DNA from: Apium graveolens
Lineage: Eukaryota > Streptophyta > Magnoliopsida > Apiales > Apiaceae
Direction of reading: 5' to 3'
DNA: 64,000 bases
Assembly (NCBI RefSeq): GCF_009905375.1
Contig: NW_027417598.1
Coordinates: forward strand, 62,001 to 126,000
A model generated the notes under the pieces. That model did not search any database and had not been told where the DNA came from. It saw nothing but the letters and a program-made list of their open reading frames with translations. Of the stretch, positions 11,334 through 22,896 are shown one piece after another. The position numbers were made by a program, and so were the translations under genes. Position 1 is the first letter of the stretch; every line of letters begins with the position of its first letter.

Positions 11334-12439
11334 TGTAATAACCATGATTTTTGTAATTATATATATATATACATTTTTCGTATTTTTAATTATTTGGTTA
11401 TATAAGAAAAATAATATTTTATTATATAGATTTGTTATTAATCTAAAGACGTGTATTTTTATATTAAAAATAAACATTTCTAGTTATCTAAAATATTTAA
11501 TTAAGGTTAAAAAAATTGTTTTAATTTATATGTGCATAATTTTAATTTAATATATATTTATTTTATCACTAGAATTTATGAATTTATTTTGTTACTTGTA
11601 GTGACATTTAATTGTTATTATGGGTTAAGCTTTATAAAGTTAAAGTGTGGTTAGCTTAGTGGCATGTACATGTTAACATTCTGATTATTATATTAAGTGT
11701 ATGTGTGTATGTGTAGGTTCATTTTGGTAACATAATTTGAGAGATATTGCTATTAAGGTAAGTTAACTTATATTGCTTTTGTTTTAAAATTTATGGATGA
11801 AGTACCCTGTTTTACAAATAAGAATTCCCAGTAACCAGTTAGTAATTGCCTATAGTTCCCGAACTAGCCTTTCATACCTTACTAGGGTTATGAACTTTTG
11901 ATATTGTGTCACCAGGTATTTGTGGCCTTAACGAGCTCTGGAATTTTATATCTTATGTATATGGATGTTGGAAAATGATTTTTGTTTTATAAAATTATGA
12001 TACTTGATCCACTAGTGTAGAACTGTTTTCTTGCTGGCTCTTCTATCATTACTCACAAATTTTCAAGTGGTTAGCTTTTGCGATATATTAAAACTGGATG
12101 TTTTGGAACAATATTTTAGTGATTATGTTTGTATTGGAGCTGCGTCTCCCAAGATTTACTTTATTTTCAGCTTAGATAATTTTATTTCTTTATGGGATTT
12201 TAGAATTTTATGAAAAACTAGAAACTTATTCTTATTATGGATTTAGTTTGGAGTTTTAGCTGAATATTTAAGTATAAGTCTTCCAAGATTTACTTTATTT
12301 TCAGCTTAGATGATTTTATTTCTTTATGGGATTTTAGAATTTTATGAAAAACTAGAAACTTATTCTTATTATGGATTTAGTTTGGAGTTTTAGCTGAATA
12401 TTTAAGTATAACTATTTTATGAAAAGTTGGCCTATTACA
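11334..12439 (+). repeat. LTR6, short subtype with an internal duplication (1106 bp)
   Basis: Shares the internal deletion and diagnostic variants of LTR2. In addition about 130 bp near the right end, from CCAAGATTTACTTTATTTTC to TTTAAGTATAA, is present twice in tandem (about 12149-12276 and 12281-12412). It has no TATA box. Confidence 0.82.
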
Positions 12440-12644
12440 GTTGGTATTCAGAGCCTAGGTTAGCTTCGTGTAGACTTCCCTTTTAGAGTTATGAGTTTAG
12501 TTATTTGGGTTTCCAAAAAAAACTACTTTTATTTTTTTTTGGTTAAATATTTTCAGACTTTCTCGATGCAGAAATATTTTTGGTATCATTAAATGTTTTT
12601 GATATGTTTAAATTTGGGGACCAATTTTTTTAAGGAGAGTAGAA
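12440..12644 (+). repeat. internal segment 6 (205 bp)
   Basis: Primer-site-like start GTTGGTATTCAGAGCC; ends GGAGAGTAGAA before a mutated LTR start. Confidence 0.78.
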
Positions 12645-14497
12645 TATAATAACCATGATTTTTGTAATTATATATATATATATATACATTTTTCGCATTT
12701 TTAATTATTTGGTTATATAAGAAAAATAATATTTTATTATATAGATTTTTTATTAAATCTAAAGACGCGTATTTTTATATTAAAAATAAACATTTCTAGT
12801 TATCTAAAATATTTAAGTAAGGTTAAAAAAATTGTTTTAATTTATATGTGCATAATTTTAATTTAATATATATTTATTTTATCACTAGAATTTAATAATA
12901 GGTGTAGTTATGATGTGTATATTTATTAGTACGTGTTATGTGTATTTGAAAAACTCAGTCAAACACTACATGTTAACAAAGAGATAATGTTTGTTTAAAT
13001 TTGTGATCACCTACCCACTAACCCATTGAATGGGAGTATTAGTCATTTTATCTCTGTATAATATTTTCTCTTTTCAAGTACGTTCTATTTCCTATATTTT
13101 TACTTATGTATTTTACATGTTTATTGCATACTTCTATATATATATATATATAATTATATTACATTTTTGTGAACTTATGTATGACTATTATAATTCACTT
13201 GTTATTAGTTTATTTTATTATTTAGTTCCATGGTTATATGTATAACACTATAGTTTAATTAATTTAATCATTTAGTTTGATGTTGATTATTAAATGTTTT
13301 TGTTAATAATCACCATATTTTTTGTAAATATTTAATGCATGAATTTATGTTTATAATTACGTGTTTTGTGCATGCATAATAATTCATATGTTATATGTTA
13401 AATATATGTTTGATTTAGATATGCATTTAGATTAGTGCACAAATTAAATATATGCTCATTTATTAAATTGATTATACTTATTTTGTATAATGATATTTTC
13501 ACACGTAAGGGTATGAAAATTTTATACACCAATATTTATATTTTGTCCACTTGCATAATCATAAGCATATGTTACCTATTTTATTTATCTTTGTTATTTT
13601 ATTTTAAGGATTATATAGATAGTAAATATTAAATGTACATCTATTTTATTCTGAATTTAAATAGTTTACATATATTTGATTTATTATTATTATATATAAT
13701 GTATTTAAGTGTTGAGTTTTTTTTATTTGTTAGTACACTATTTTGAACTATTATATAAGAATGGTCGTATTTATATGTCAATATTAATTTATTTTGTTAC
13801 TTGTAGTGACATTTAATTGTTATTATGGGTTAAGCTTTATAAAGTTAAAGTGTGGTTAGCTTACTGGCATGTACATGTTAAATATTATATATGTCTAGGT
13901 TCATTTTGGCAACATAATTTGGGAGATATTGCTATTAAGGTAAGTTAACTCTTCACACTTTATTTATTTTAAAATCTTTTAAATATTTTTGCACTGCTTT
14001 TGTTTTACAATTTATGGATAAGTACCTGTTTTAAAAATAAGAATTCCCAGTGAGCTGACTTAAGCAATTAGTAATTGCTTATAGTTCCGGAACTAGCCTT
14101 TGATACCTTACTAGGAAGTGCTACTTATGACTTCGGGAGTGCCCACTCTATGATACCTTAGTAAGGGGCGAATTATTGACAGAAATTATGAATTTTTGAT
14201 ATTGTGTCACTAACTATTTTCTTGTTGGGCTCTTAGCTCATTACTCACAAATTTTCAGGTGCTTTGCTTTTGTGACATCTTAAAGGTGGATGCTTTGGAA
14301 CAATATTTTAGTCATTATGTTTGTATTAGAGCTGCATCTCCCAAGATTTGCTTTATTTTCAGCTTAGATGATTTTATTTCTGTCTGGGATTTTAGAATTT
14401 TATGAAAAACTAGAAACTTATTCTTATTATGAATTTAATTTGGAGTTTTAGGTGAATATTTAAGTATAACTATTTTCTGAAAAGTTGGGGTATTACA
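12645..14497 (+). repeat. LTR7, last LTR of the array (1853 bp)
   Basis: Begins TATAATAACC (mutated from TGTAATAACC) and ends GGGGTATTACA at 14497. It is followed by AATTTCACTT of decayed gag instead of a primer site, so this is the array's right edge. A deletion near 13043 removed the TATA segment. The LTR fragment at 40089-41773 is its closest relative and ends at the same junction. Confidence 0.83.
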
Positions 14498-15292
14498 AAT
14501 TTCACTTGGTGAATAATTTTGTAAGCGATCATGAGTATTTGAGACTCAGTGTCAGACTATAAAATCATGGCCTTTCATTTTGAAATGGTTATTTCTTGCA
14601 AATTTCTCTGTTGTTTTTCCTCTACCGTGAGAGAAATATGTCTTGTCGTATTTCGTCTTACTTTTCTACTCCATCTCCGGGTCATTAGTTTTCAGAATTC
14701 CATATATCTTAACTAGAGATGTGTCTTCAAGATCATAATTATCCCTTATTGATATAACTTTCAAGTCACACTTTTGAGGAAGTGCAAGAAGAACCTTCAA
14801 GTTTGAATGTGCTGGATCATACTCTATGTCAACAAGTGACAAATCATTCAACAATTTCTGAAATATATCATAGATTTCAAACAAAGACTCATCAACTTTT
14901 GAGTCAAACTCCTCATACTGGTGATTGAGTATTGTCTTTCGAATCTTCTTCATAGCGGTTGTGCCTTACACTTAACCATCAAAGTGGCTCAAATTTCCTT
15001 GGTTGTTTTGCATCCAATAAACCTAAACCTAGGGGACATCACACTGTCTAGATTGTTAAGCGAAAATGTCCAATTTTTCCATATTTTTTTTACCACAAAT
15101 AGCAACAACCAGTTTCATGGGATAATGAGGTCCATCATAAATCCCTTCCAGTATTCAAGATGTGTTACCTGCAGACATATAGTCATCTCAACTTTACAGA
15201 AATGATATTCATTAATTTTCAAAATTGGAAATTTGAGGGTTTCATATCTGATTGTTGTTGATTTGGTTTATGGCTAATGGTGACCGCACATT
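14498..15292 (-). pseudogene. copia gag relic, unit copy U0
   Basis: Read leftward from about 15292, the minus strand encodes a decayed Ty1/copia Gag, the structural protein that packages element RNA. An N-terminal piece carries NETQQNVRSP, but its start codon is mutated compared with 20016. The middle is broken by frameshifts and stops. A 95-codon open piece at 14666-14953 holds the Gag core with ESLFEIYDIFQKLLNDLS and LVKIYGILKTNDPE, typical of the copia Gag (UBN2) domain. The relic continues to 14498, where the LTR array begins; in U1 the same gag is uninterrupted at that point. Confidence 0.8.
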
Positions 15293-15348
15293 TTGTTGAG
15301 TTTCATTATGTGCTTGTGGATCTTAAAGTGATTTTATATAAACACGAA

Positions 15349-15880
15349 GCTTTGATATCAATTTTTAGGCCTTTAATTACCTATAGAGGGGGTCAATATA
15401 ATTATAACAATCAAATCCAATTATGTACTCAATAATGAAGAATAGTTTTTATATTATTGAATAAAAACTTATTACAAAATTCTCTAGCTCAAGATGAGCA
15501 AATATCTTGAGAGCTTGTAGGTTATGTGTATGATAAAATAAATGCACCAGTTTTAACCTACTAGTGTTAACCTAATTTCTCCTTATATACTGCACACTTA
15601 AAAAATCAATATAAAGATAAAATCAATAAGGAATCCCAATACATATGCTATAATATCAAAAAAATACTAATATGAAAAATGTTGATGAGAAGTATTCATC
15701 AATAAATACTGATGAGGTCATTTTTGTTAAACTCTCATATGAAATACTAATGGAAAAAATGTGATAGTTATATACTAATATCATCAACTTTTGACACCAA
15801 ATTTTTTGAAGGTTTATAAGCCATTTTTTAATTTTCAGGAAATCAGAACTCAATTCCCACCGACATCGGTAGGTTCCGCC
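15349..15880 (-). repeat. leader and LTR of the gag-bearing copia relic, U0
   Basis: On the minus strand, upstream of the gag, ATTGATATCAAAGC (complement of 15349-15362) resembles a degraded tRNA-Met primer site. Beyond it lies LTR-like DNA with TATATAAGG near 15590. A 77-codon minus-strand frame at 15656-15889 has no family resemblance and is probably chance. I cannot fix the LTR's outer end. Confidence 0.45.
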
Positions 15881-16214
15881 TTTGGACAAAAAATGAGGTA
15901 TGTTCTGGGATTTGACAAACTTTGAATTTAAATTTTGATCTCCTTTTTTAATAGTTTTTCTCCGAATTTGGTGATCTTATTAGTTTTTTATATTTTCTTA
16001 AAATATTTGCAAGAAAAGAAATGTTTATTCAAATAACTAATATGGATTAAAATTACTCAAAGAACTATAAAAAATGTGGAGTACAAAATATAAGTAATGT
16101 AAATGATAATAGTCATTTCATACCAAAGTCAATATAAATGATGAATTACTTAAAATCTTAGGCCAAACTTAGTAGAATATACTTCATCCTATAATACATG
16201 TTTTTTGAACTTTG
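15881..16214. other. AT-rich unit DNA, no gene
   Basis: Matches 20570-21141 and 42280-42597 with a large internal deletion relative to U1. It ends at GAACTTTGTT, where the gypsy fragment begins. No gene seen. Confidence 0.6.
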
Positions 16215-16617
16215 TTGCTTCAGCCTTACTTATTTTTTTAAAATTGTTGTTTTATTATAAATTGCTGATTATTTATTTCTGATCTTTTGTTTTATAAACT
16301 GTATTCCAAATCCGTATTGGGCGTTTGGCTCATGCCGTATTCTTTTTCTGGCAGGTGTTTAGGGGGATCTGGGATAGTGTGATGGAGAGCTACCCCAATT
16401 CGTTGATTAGGATTTCAGAATTTTATCTTTAATTAGGCTTAATTATTTATTTACAGTTTTCACATTTATATTATTGGTTTAGACTGTTTGGAGATTTAAT
16501 ATTATTTTGGAGATTTCGGACTGTTTAATTATTGTTTAGAAATATATTAGTGCTCTGTTTGCAGGCTTTTGGATTTTAAGTAATATCTCCTTTCTATTTA
16601 AAGAAGGGGGTGTTACA
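16215..16617 (+). repeat. 3' part of a gypsy LTR
   Basis: Ends GGGGGTGTTACA immediately before a primer-binding site. The left end is truncated at the junction with unit DNA. Non-coding. Confidence 0.75.
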
Positions 16618-16620
16618 GAG

Positions 16621-16633
16621 ATGGCATCAGAGC
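16621..16633 (+). other. primer-binding site (tRNA-iMet type)
   Basis: ATGGCATCAGAGC, three bases after the LTR end, differs by one base from the common plant primer site TGGTATCAGAGC. This is where the tRNA would prime minus-strand DNA. The following ~195 bp leader has no gene. Confidence 0.75.
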
Positions 16634-16829
16634 TTAGGTTCTTTCTTGTAGAAAATCTACTTAGGTTGACCTGTGAGTTTGGGTAGACGATAGGATGGGT
16701 GTTCCATTTAATTTCGGTTCATTATGCTCTTTATCGTTTCATTCTGCTTCATCATTTTGAAATCTGTTTGTAATTGCTTCATCATATTTATTCTCGTAAT
16801 CTTCATTCATTCAATATCTTATGTTGTAG

Positions 16830-17949
16830 ATGCCTCCTAGACGTGATCCTTTTCATATTGACCCCGCTCAGCTTACTGAGATGATAGGGCAAGCAGTGGC
16901 TCAGGCTGTCCAGCAGGCTTTGGCAAACCAAGGAAATCAGAATGGCGATGGAAACCAGAATGGGCAAGGAAATCAGAATGGCAATGGGAATCAGAATTAG
17001 AATGGTCAGGGCCATCAGCTGGAGCCGTTTGTATGGTTGGAGAGGTTTGTGAAGCAGAAACCGGACTCTTTTAGTGCAGCACCAACTCCCATTGATGCTG
17101 AAAATTGGATTGTTCATCTCGAGAAGATTTTTGATGCACTGGGTTGTGATGAGATTCAGAAGGTCTGGTTAGCTGTGTATAAGTTGGAGGGTGATGCTCA
17201 GAGATGGTGGAGAGGAGTGAAAGCTACTAAAGGGGAGCAGTATGCAGAGGCTTTGGAATGGCAGGGATTCAAGGAAGTATTCTATGAGCAGTACTTCTCT
17301 AATGCGGATGGGGAGGCTTATTTGAGGGAGTTTCATTCTATTATGCACCACCAGGATGAGAGCATTACTGATTATATGGCGAGGTTTATAAGGCTGGCTG
17401 GATTTGCTGGGACAGTTGCAGGGACTGCTACGCAGCAGGCTGATAAATTTAAATGGGGGTTGAAGTCTCATCTGAGGGGTTCCATAATTTCTTCTAAATT
17501 TGATAATGTGGCAGAGGCGGCTGATGCAGCAAAGGATGTTGAGAAAGAGCGCATAGATTTCAGGACTTCTAGGTCTAACAGTGGTAGTAAGAGGACTAGG
17601 GATGATCAGGGTTTTGCACAGGGCAGACGGTGGTATGGAGGTCGGAATGGTCAGCATGGACAATGGCGCGGACAGAATCAGAATAGGGGTGGTCAGTCAT
17701 TCCACGGCCGGAATCAGTATGTTGGTCAGAATCAGAATGAGCAGTTTCAACGACAGAAGCAGCCTAGGCAGTGGTAGAATCGTCAGCAGGGGCAGAGCCG
17801 TTACTCAGTATATGGGGGAAACCCCAATATGATTCCAGTGGCTCCTTGTGCTACATGTGGTGGACATCATCCAGGTAGAGCTTGTTACAGACAGACCGGG
17901 GCTTGTTTCTTGTGTGGTAGCATGTCCCATAGGGCAAAGGACAACTTTT
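16830..17949 (+). pseudogene. gypsy Gag with two in-frame stops, truncated at the zinc knuckles
   Basis: ATG at 16830 (MPPRRDPFHIDPAQL) opens a gypsy Gag. A Gln/Asn/Gly-rich linker follows; TAG at 16998-17000 sits where a Gln or Glu codon is likely. Next comes the Retrotrans_gag core: NWIVHLEKIFDALGC, VWLAVYKLEGDAQRWW, FKEVFYEQYFSNA, YMARFIRLAGFAG. A basic, Gln/Gly-rich tail follows with a second in-frame TAG at 17775-17777. In the same frame beyond it lie two Cys clusters, CATCGGHHPGRAC and CFLCGSMSHRAKDN, the second losing its last Cys at the truncation. Gag would form the particle and bind RNA. Only point nonsense changes and truncation disable it, so it is moderately young. Confidence 0.92.
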
Positions 17950-18849
17950 AGCCTTTTTAAATATGACTTTCTTAAGATCGAATCAGACCAGTTTTTCAAA
18001 TTTTTTATGGTTTATATTTAACTCTAAATATAATGTATTTTTATATATCATTTATCAATATTAAGTACCTTATTTACAAATATTGATTCAATAATAATTA
18101 GTCGATTTAGTTGTTATATAATTGGACTTTAAATTGGATCCTCGATAATTGTTCATTGTTTTTATCGAATTGTTTAAACTTATATTTTTTGTAAAATACT
18201 ACGTGTTGTTGGGAGGCGATAAAGATAAAATAATTTTTTTTTCATATTCAGTATATTACATATTTTCTTATTCATTTATTAATATTGTGTATTTTTTTAG
18301 AAAAGACATATCAATATTCATTAATCTTGACATTTACATATTTTATATAAGTTACTTTATAATTCATGATTAAGTATTTAATTTGTTCAATTTATTTTGC
18401 AATCCTAAATATGTTTCTGATGATTATTTAAGTTTTATTTTTTACAATATTGTATTTTCCTTGTAAATTTGAGTAAGTGGATTTGAGAATAATGTGTTTG
18501 TTTTTATCATAACAATTTATGAGTTCATGTTCTTTATTTTATCATTAAAATGACGTCTCAATAATGTGTTTAACATATTTTTTTAGCAAGAAAATCATAA
18601 AAACTAATTTACACTATTCATATCATTTCAATTTAAATAAATATTGACTTTATTATGAATAATTCATATAAATTTTCAAAAGTTGATTGTTCAACAGTCT
18701 TAGTTTAACAAGATAATATCATTCAACAAAATAAAATATACATATTTAAATTATTTAATCTCCATTAATTTATTTTGTAACTTTTACCTAAAATTAAGAA
18801 AAACCCTTTATAATAGAAAAAAGTTAAATCATATATGTAATAAAATTTA
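17950..18849. other. AT-rich start of the unit, no gene
   Basis: No coding frame of substance. It recurs at 28254, 51735 (partial), 52524 and 62814, and can be used to mark unit starts. Confidence 0.65.
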
Positions 18850-20016
18850 CTTTGTTAGAAATACACATCATTATGCAATTTTTGTGAGCATAGTTTGTAC
18901 TCTTGTAATGTATCATCCCAATTGTTCTTCTGGTCAAAACTTGCTTCAATTCTTCTTCTTGCTGATCAAGACTTGCTTCTTCTCAACGTTTGGCTTTTTG
19001 AATGAGCAGCAAAGTGTTAGACTTCATCACAATTATAGCACTTGATCTTCGACTTGTAATTTTCCCATACCTTGACTCCTTGGGATCATTCTTCCTTTAA
19101 TTCCTCTTATTAGGGTAATGTTTGAGGGACTAGAGCCTTTTTTTTAAAAGCATTTTTTTAGAAGTCTATATAGCCGGTATTTCTAAACTTTTTAACTAAA
19201 AGAGCATCAATTTGTAGGATATCTTCATAATTACCATGATCAATTTCAGTTCGTGAATAATTTTGTAAGTCATCATGAGTATTTGAGACTTAGTGTCAGA
19301 CTATACAATCATGGCCTTTCATTTTGAAATGGTTATTTCTTGCAAATTTCTCTCTTGTTTTTCCTCTACCCTGAGAGAAACATGTCTTGTCCCATTTCGT
19401 CTTACTTTTCTACTCCATCTCCAGTTCATTAGTTTTCAAAATTCGATATATCTCAACTAGAGATGTGTCTTCAAGATCATAATTATCCCTTATTCATATA
19501 ACTTTACAGTCACACTTTTGAGGAAGTGCAAGAAGAACCTTCAAGTTTGAATATGCTGGATCATACTCTATGTCAACAAGTGACAAATCATTCAATAATT
19601 TCTGAAATCTATAATAGATTTCAAACAAAGTCTTATCATGTTTTGAGTCAAAGTGCTCATACTGGTGATTGAGTATTGTCCTTCGAATCTTCTTGATAGC
19701 GGTTGTTTTTGCATCCAATAAACCTAGGGGACATCACACTGTCTAGATTGTTATGCAAAATTGTGCGACTTTTGCATTTTTTTCTTACCACGAATAGCAA
19801 CAACCAGTTTCATGGGCTAATGAGGTCCATCATAAATCCCTTCCAGTATTCACCATCTGTTACCTGCAGACATATAGTCATCTCGACTTTACAGAAATGA
19901 TATTCATTAATTTTCGAGATTGGAAATTTGAGGGTTTCATATCTGCTCATATTGTTGTTGATTTGGTTTATGGTTAATGGTGACCGCACATTTTGTTGAG
20001 TTTCATTATCTGCCAT
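18850..20016 (-). pseudogene. copia gag relic, unit copy U1 (uninterrupted by the LTR array)
   Basis: The minus strand starts at ATG 20014-20016 with MADNETQQNVRSP, then YETLKFPISKINEYHFCKVE and LQVTDGEYWKGF, the usual N-terminus of a copia Gag. Stops and frameshifts follow. The core is seen at 19494-19718 (TLFEIYYRFQKLLNDLS). A zinc knuckle lies near 19002-19041 (CYNCDEV, stop, HFAAH) with its last Cys replaced by Ser. All stages of Gag can be followed but no continuous frame remains. At 19244 the sequence runs ATCAATTTCAGTTCGTG with no insertion, the empty counterpart of the array junctions at 14498 and 41774. Confidence 0.82.
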
Positions 20017-20062
20017 TAATGATTATTTTCTGCATCTTAAAGTGATTTTATATAAACACCAA

Positions 20063-20535
20063 GCTTTGATATCAATTTTTAGGCCTTTAATTACCTATAG
20101 AGGGGGTCAATATAATTATAACAATTAAATCCAATTATGTACTCAATAATGAAGAATAGTTTTTATATTATTGAATAAAAAGTTATTACAAAATTCTCTA
20201 GGTGAACATGACCAAATATCTTGAGAGATTGTAGGTTATATGTATGATAAAATAAATGCAACAGTGTTAACCTACTAGTGACTTACACAATCAATATAAA
20301 TATAAAATCAATAAAGAATCCTAAAACATATGCTATAATATCAAAAAATTACTAATATGAACAATGTTGATGAGAAGTATTCATCAATAAATAGTGATGA
20401 GGTCATTTTTATTAAACACTCATATGAAATACTGATGGAAAAAATGTGATAGTTATTTACTAATATCATCAACTTTTCACACCAAATTTTTTGAAATTTT
20501 ATAAACCATTTTTTAATTTTCAGGAACTCAATTCC
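20063..20535 (-). repeat. leader and LTR of the gag-bearing copia relic, U1
   Basis: Degraded primer site (complement of 20063-20076, ATTGATATCAAAGC) and LTR-like DNA upstream of the gag, as in U0. LTR ends not resolved. Confidence 0.45.
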
Positions 20536-22240
20536 CACCTACATCTGTAGGTTCTCCCTTTGGACAAAATTTGAGGTATGTTCTGGGATTTGACAAACTT
20601 TGAATTTAAATTTTGATCTCCTTTTTTAATAGTTTTTCTTAGAATTTGATGATTTTATTATTTTTTTTATATTTTCTTAAAATATTTGCAAGAAAAGAAA
20701 TGTTTATTCAAATAACTAATTTGGATTAAAATTACTCAAAGAACTATAAAAAATGGTGAGTACAAAATATAAGTAATGTAAATGATATTTAAATAATTTT
20801 AATATATTTTTGTAAGCATTAATTATTTGTCGAAAACATATTTTCATTATAAAATTTTCTCAACTGAAGTTAGAAACTTATAATTTTCTACTTAAATGAT
20901 TACTTTATATGATTATTAAAATATTTTTTTAAAAATATATATTTTCTAACACTAATATAATCGGTAGATTCAAATCATAACAAAAAAAATTACAAAGTTG
21001 GTATGAAATTTAACTAGTCATTTTTTACTATTTGTTATATAGAAAAAAAATGCTTATTGGGTCATAATAGTCATTTCATACCAAAATCAATATAAATGAT
21101 GAATTACATAAAATCTTAGGCCAAACTTAGTAGAATATACATGTTTTTTGAACTTTGTTCATGTAAAATTAATAATTTTACATATCTTTTTAAAATAATT
21201 ATTTTTTTGAATTAAAGTTTAATATTAATAATTTTATTCAAAAAAGGAAATTCTAGAAGTAATTTTTATACGTATCCTCTTTATTCATCTTAAAAAATAA
21301 TGGAATTATATTTTGGTACATATTTCTTTGCATTTCATACCCACCTTGTGAAAAGACCCAAAATTTGTTGGAAAACTTGTCTATTGAAAATTTTGAGTTA
21401 CAAAAGAAGTTTATAAATATAAGCATTGTTTTAATTAATAATTTTTTATTAAAATTGACAATATTGAAAATATTCATTATAATTATGTTAAAGTACAGAT
21501 GGTCAAGTCAAACAACTTATATACTTAGACATTATGAGCTGCATTTCTCATTCAATTTCTTCCCAATTTAGATTTTCCCAATCAACCAGTGAATGAATAT
21601 GGTATATGTAGTGTTACCCACAATATATTGTCATTTTACATGTTCAAATCAAATTGAATAAGAATAAAATAAAAATCAACAATCATATTATCATTCATAT
21701 TAATTCCTACGTTTTAATAAAATAGCAATTAGTAAATATTTTTAAAATTGTATCATTTTTCCTATACGTATGACTTGTTTGTCGAAAATTTGGTATGCTA
21801 CCTTATACCTCTAGAAATTTAATTTGATTAAATGTTGTCATGGTAATATTAATTTTAACATGACCAATAATATCTCAATTATTGTGAGAGGTTTTTAAGA
21901 CTTGAATGTATGATAGTAGTACTTCTATTATACTTAGTTAGGGGGTCAGTAGGGAATTTATATATAATTTCACTAAATAAAATTTAAAATTTTCTAGAAA
22001 ATGTCATTTTTAGTTAATTTTTTTATACAATGCTTACCACTTAATTTATAGAATATCATTTTATTTACAATACAAAATAAATTAGAGTAATGCTTGTGTA
22101 CTTATGGTTGTAAATCAACATCCATTTAGTTTATATAATACATGGAGCAGACTTTGTTAAATTATATTTTTATAAAAAAAAAATTTGAATTTGTAATAAG
22201 AAATTCATAGTAAGATAAAAAACAATTTAAACTAAATTGT
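20536..22240. other. AT-rich filler of U1, no gene recognised
   Basis: Long A/T runs and short accidental frames on both strands. The equivalent DNA in U2 (42260-43690) and U3 (55060-56757) varies by many small indels, as expected for unconstrained DNA. Confidence 0.6.
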
Positions 22241-22398
22241 GCCCATTGAAACCAGGATATACAATTGGGCCTGCAAAATATAACATATTAAAAAGGTAGG
22301 TAAAACCCTAATATGAGCACATGCCGCCTTACAAACAAAATGAATTTGTACATGGTCATGAAATAGGGTTTTGGAGTTATTTGTATTTTCTATAAAAG
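22241..22398 (+). promoter_or_regulatory. promoter-like patch: TGGGC motifs, AAACCCTAA, TATAAAAG (U1)
   Basis: GCCCAT at 22241 (a TGGGC site on the other strand), TGGGCC at 22266, AAACCCTAA at 22303 and TATAAAAG at 22391 occur in this order. Site II (TGGGCC) next to a telo-box (AAACCCTAA) is a known combination in plant promoters of ribosomal and growth-related genes. It recurs, with changes, in every copy of the module. That it drives a transcript here is inference. Confidence 0.45.
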
Positions 22399-22896
22399 AG
22401 TGTTTTGGTGCTGTAAGGTTAAACACATCTCCAAATGAATTGGTGGAGGACTAAGTGGATAAGGTTTACTGGTTATCATGAATTGATGTTGTTTAACAAA
22501 ATTAACGTAATAATTTATATTTCCCTGTTTCTTCATTTTCTTTTCATATGTGTTATTTGCATAAACTTTTGGTAGAAATCAAACACTAAAATAAGTATCC
22601 CATTTTACTTGTCTATATGTATGTAGATTTACATAAAATGTCACTTGTATTTATTTTTACATGACCTCTATGTCAAGAATTATCCATTCAAGATTATATG
22701 TCAAGGTTAGAAAAAAAATCAGTTACATTTGTATTAATTTTTTTTTGTTCATAAATAATCAAGTACAAGGTATATGAAAAAATTTATAGAAAAGAAGCCC
22801 ACTTATTATTTATATTCTATGTTCATATTTGTTGAACTATACTACTAAATTTATTTTATGCTTATGTATAACCTTACTTTAGAGATATTTTCACAG

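Larger units (their letters stand above)
2430..14497 (+). mobile_element. head-to-tail array of a non-autonomous LTR retroelement (TRIM/LARD-like)
   Basis: Seven LTR starts (TGTAATAACC, one mutated to TATAATAACC) and seven LTR ends (TATTACA) occur in the same orientation. Each of the first six ends is followed by a sequence close to the tRNA-iMet primer site, about 200 bp of non-coding DNA, a GGACCAAATTTTTTTAAGGAG-like purine tract, and the next LTR start. No gag, protease, integrase or RT motif is seen. The structure is LTR-internal-LTR-internal and so on with shared LTRs, as expected from repeated unequal recombination between LTRs. The left end is cut by the copia LTR; the right end joins decayed gag DNA at 14498. 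Small open frames inside it are shadows. Confidence 0.85.
16215..17949 (+). mobile_element. truncated Ty3/gypsy retrotransposon (LTR end, leader, gag)
   Basis: Holds the 3' part of a 5' LTR, a primer site and most of gag, all on the plus strand. Both edges abut the large duplicated unit: left flank GAACTTTGTT continues elsewhere as CATGTAAAAT (21141), and right flank AGCCTTTTTAAATATGAC is the unit start. It therefore replaces about 7 kb of unit sequence instead of being a clean insertion. No protease, RT or integrase is present. The primer site and gag style fit chromovirus-type plant gypsy elements; that lineage is an inference. Confidence 0.85.

Noticed and set aside
15656..15889. 77-codon minus-strand frame also found at 20341 and 54864
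   Set aside because: It lies in the copia LTR region, varies at its start between copies, and shows no domain.
17169..17663. 164-codon minus-strand frame
   Set aside because: Exact shadow of the gypsy Gag on the plus strand.
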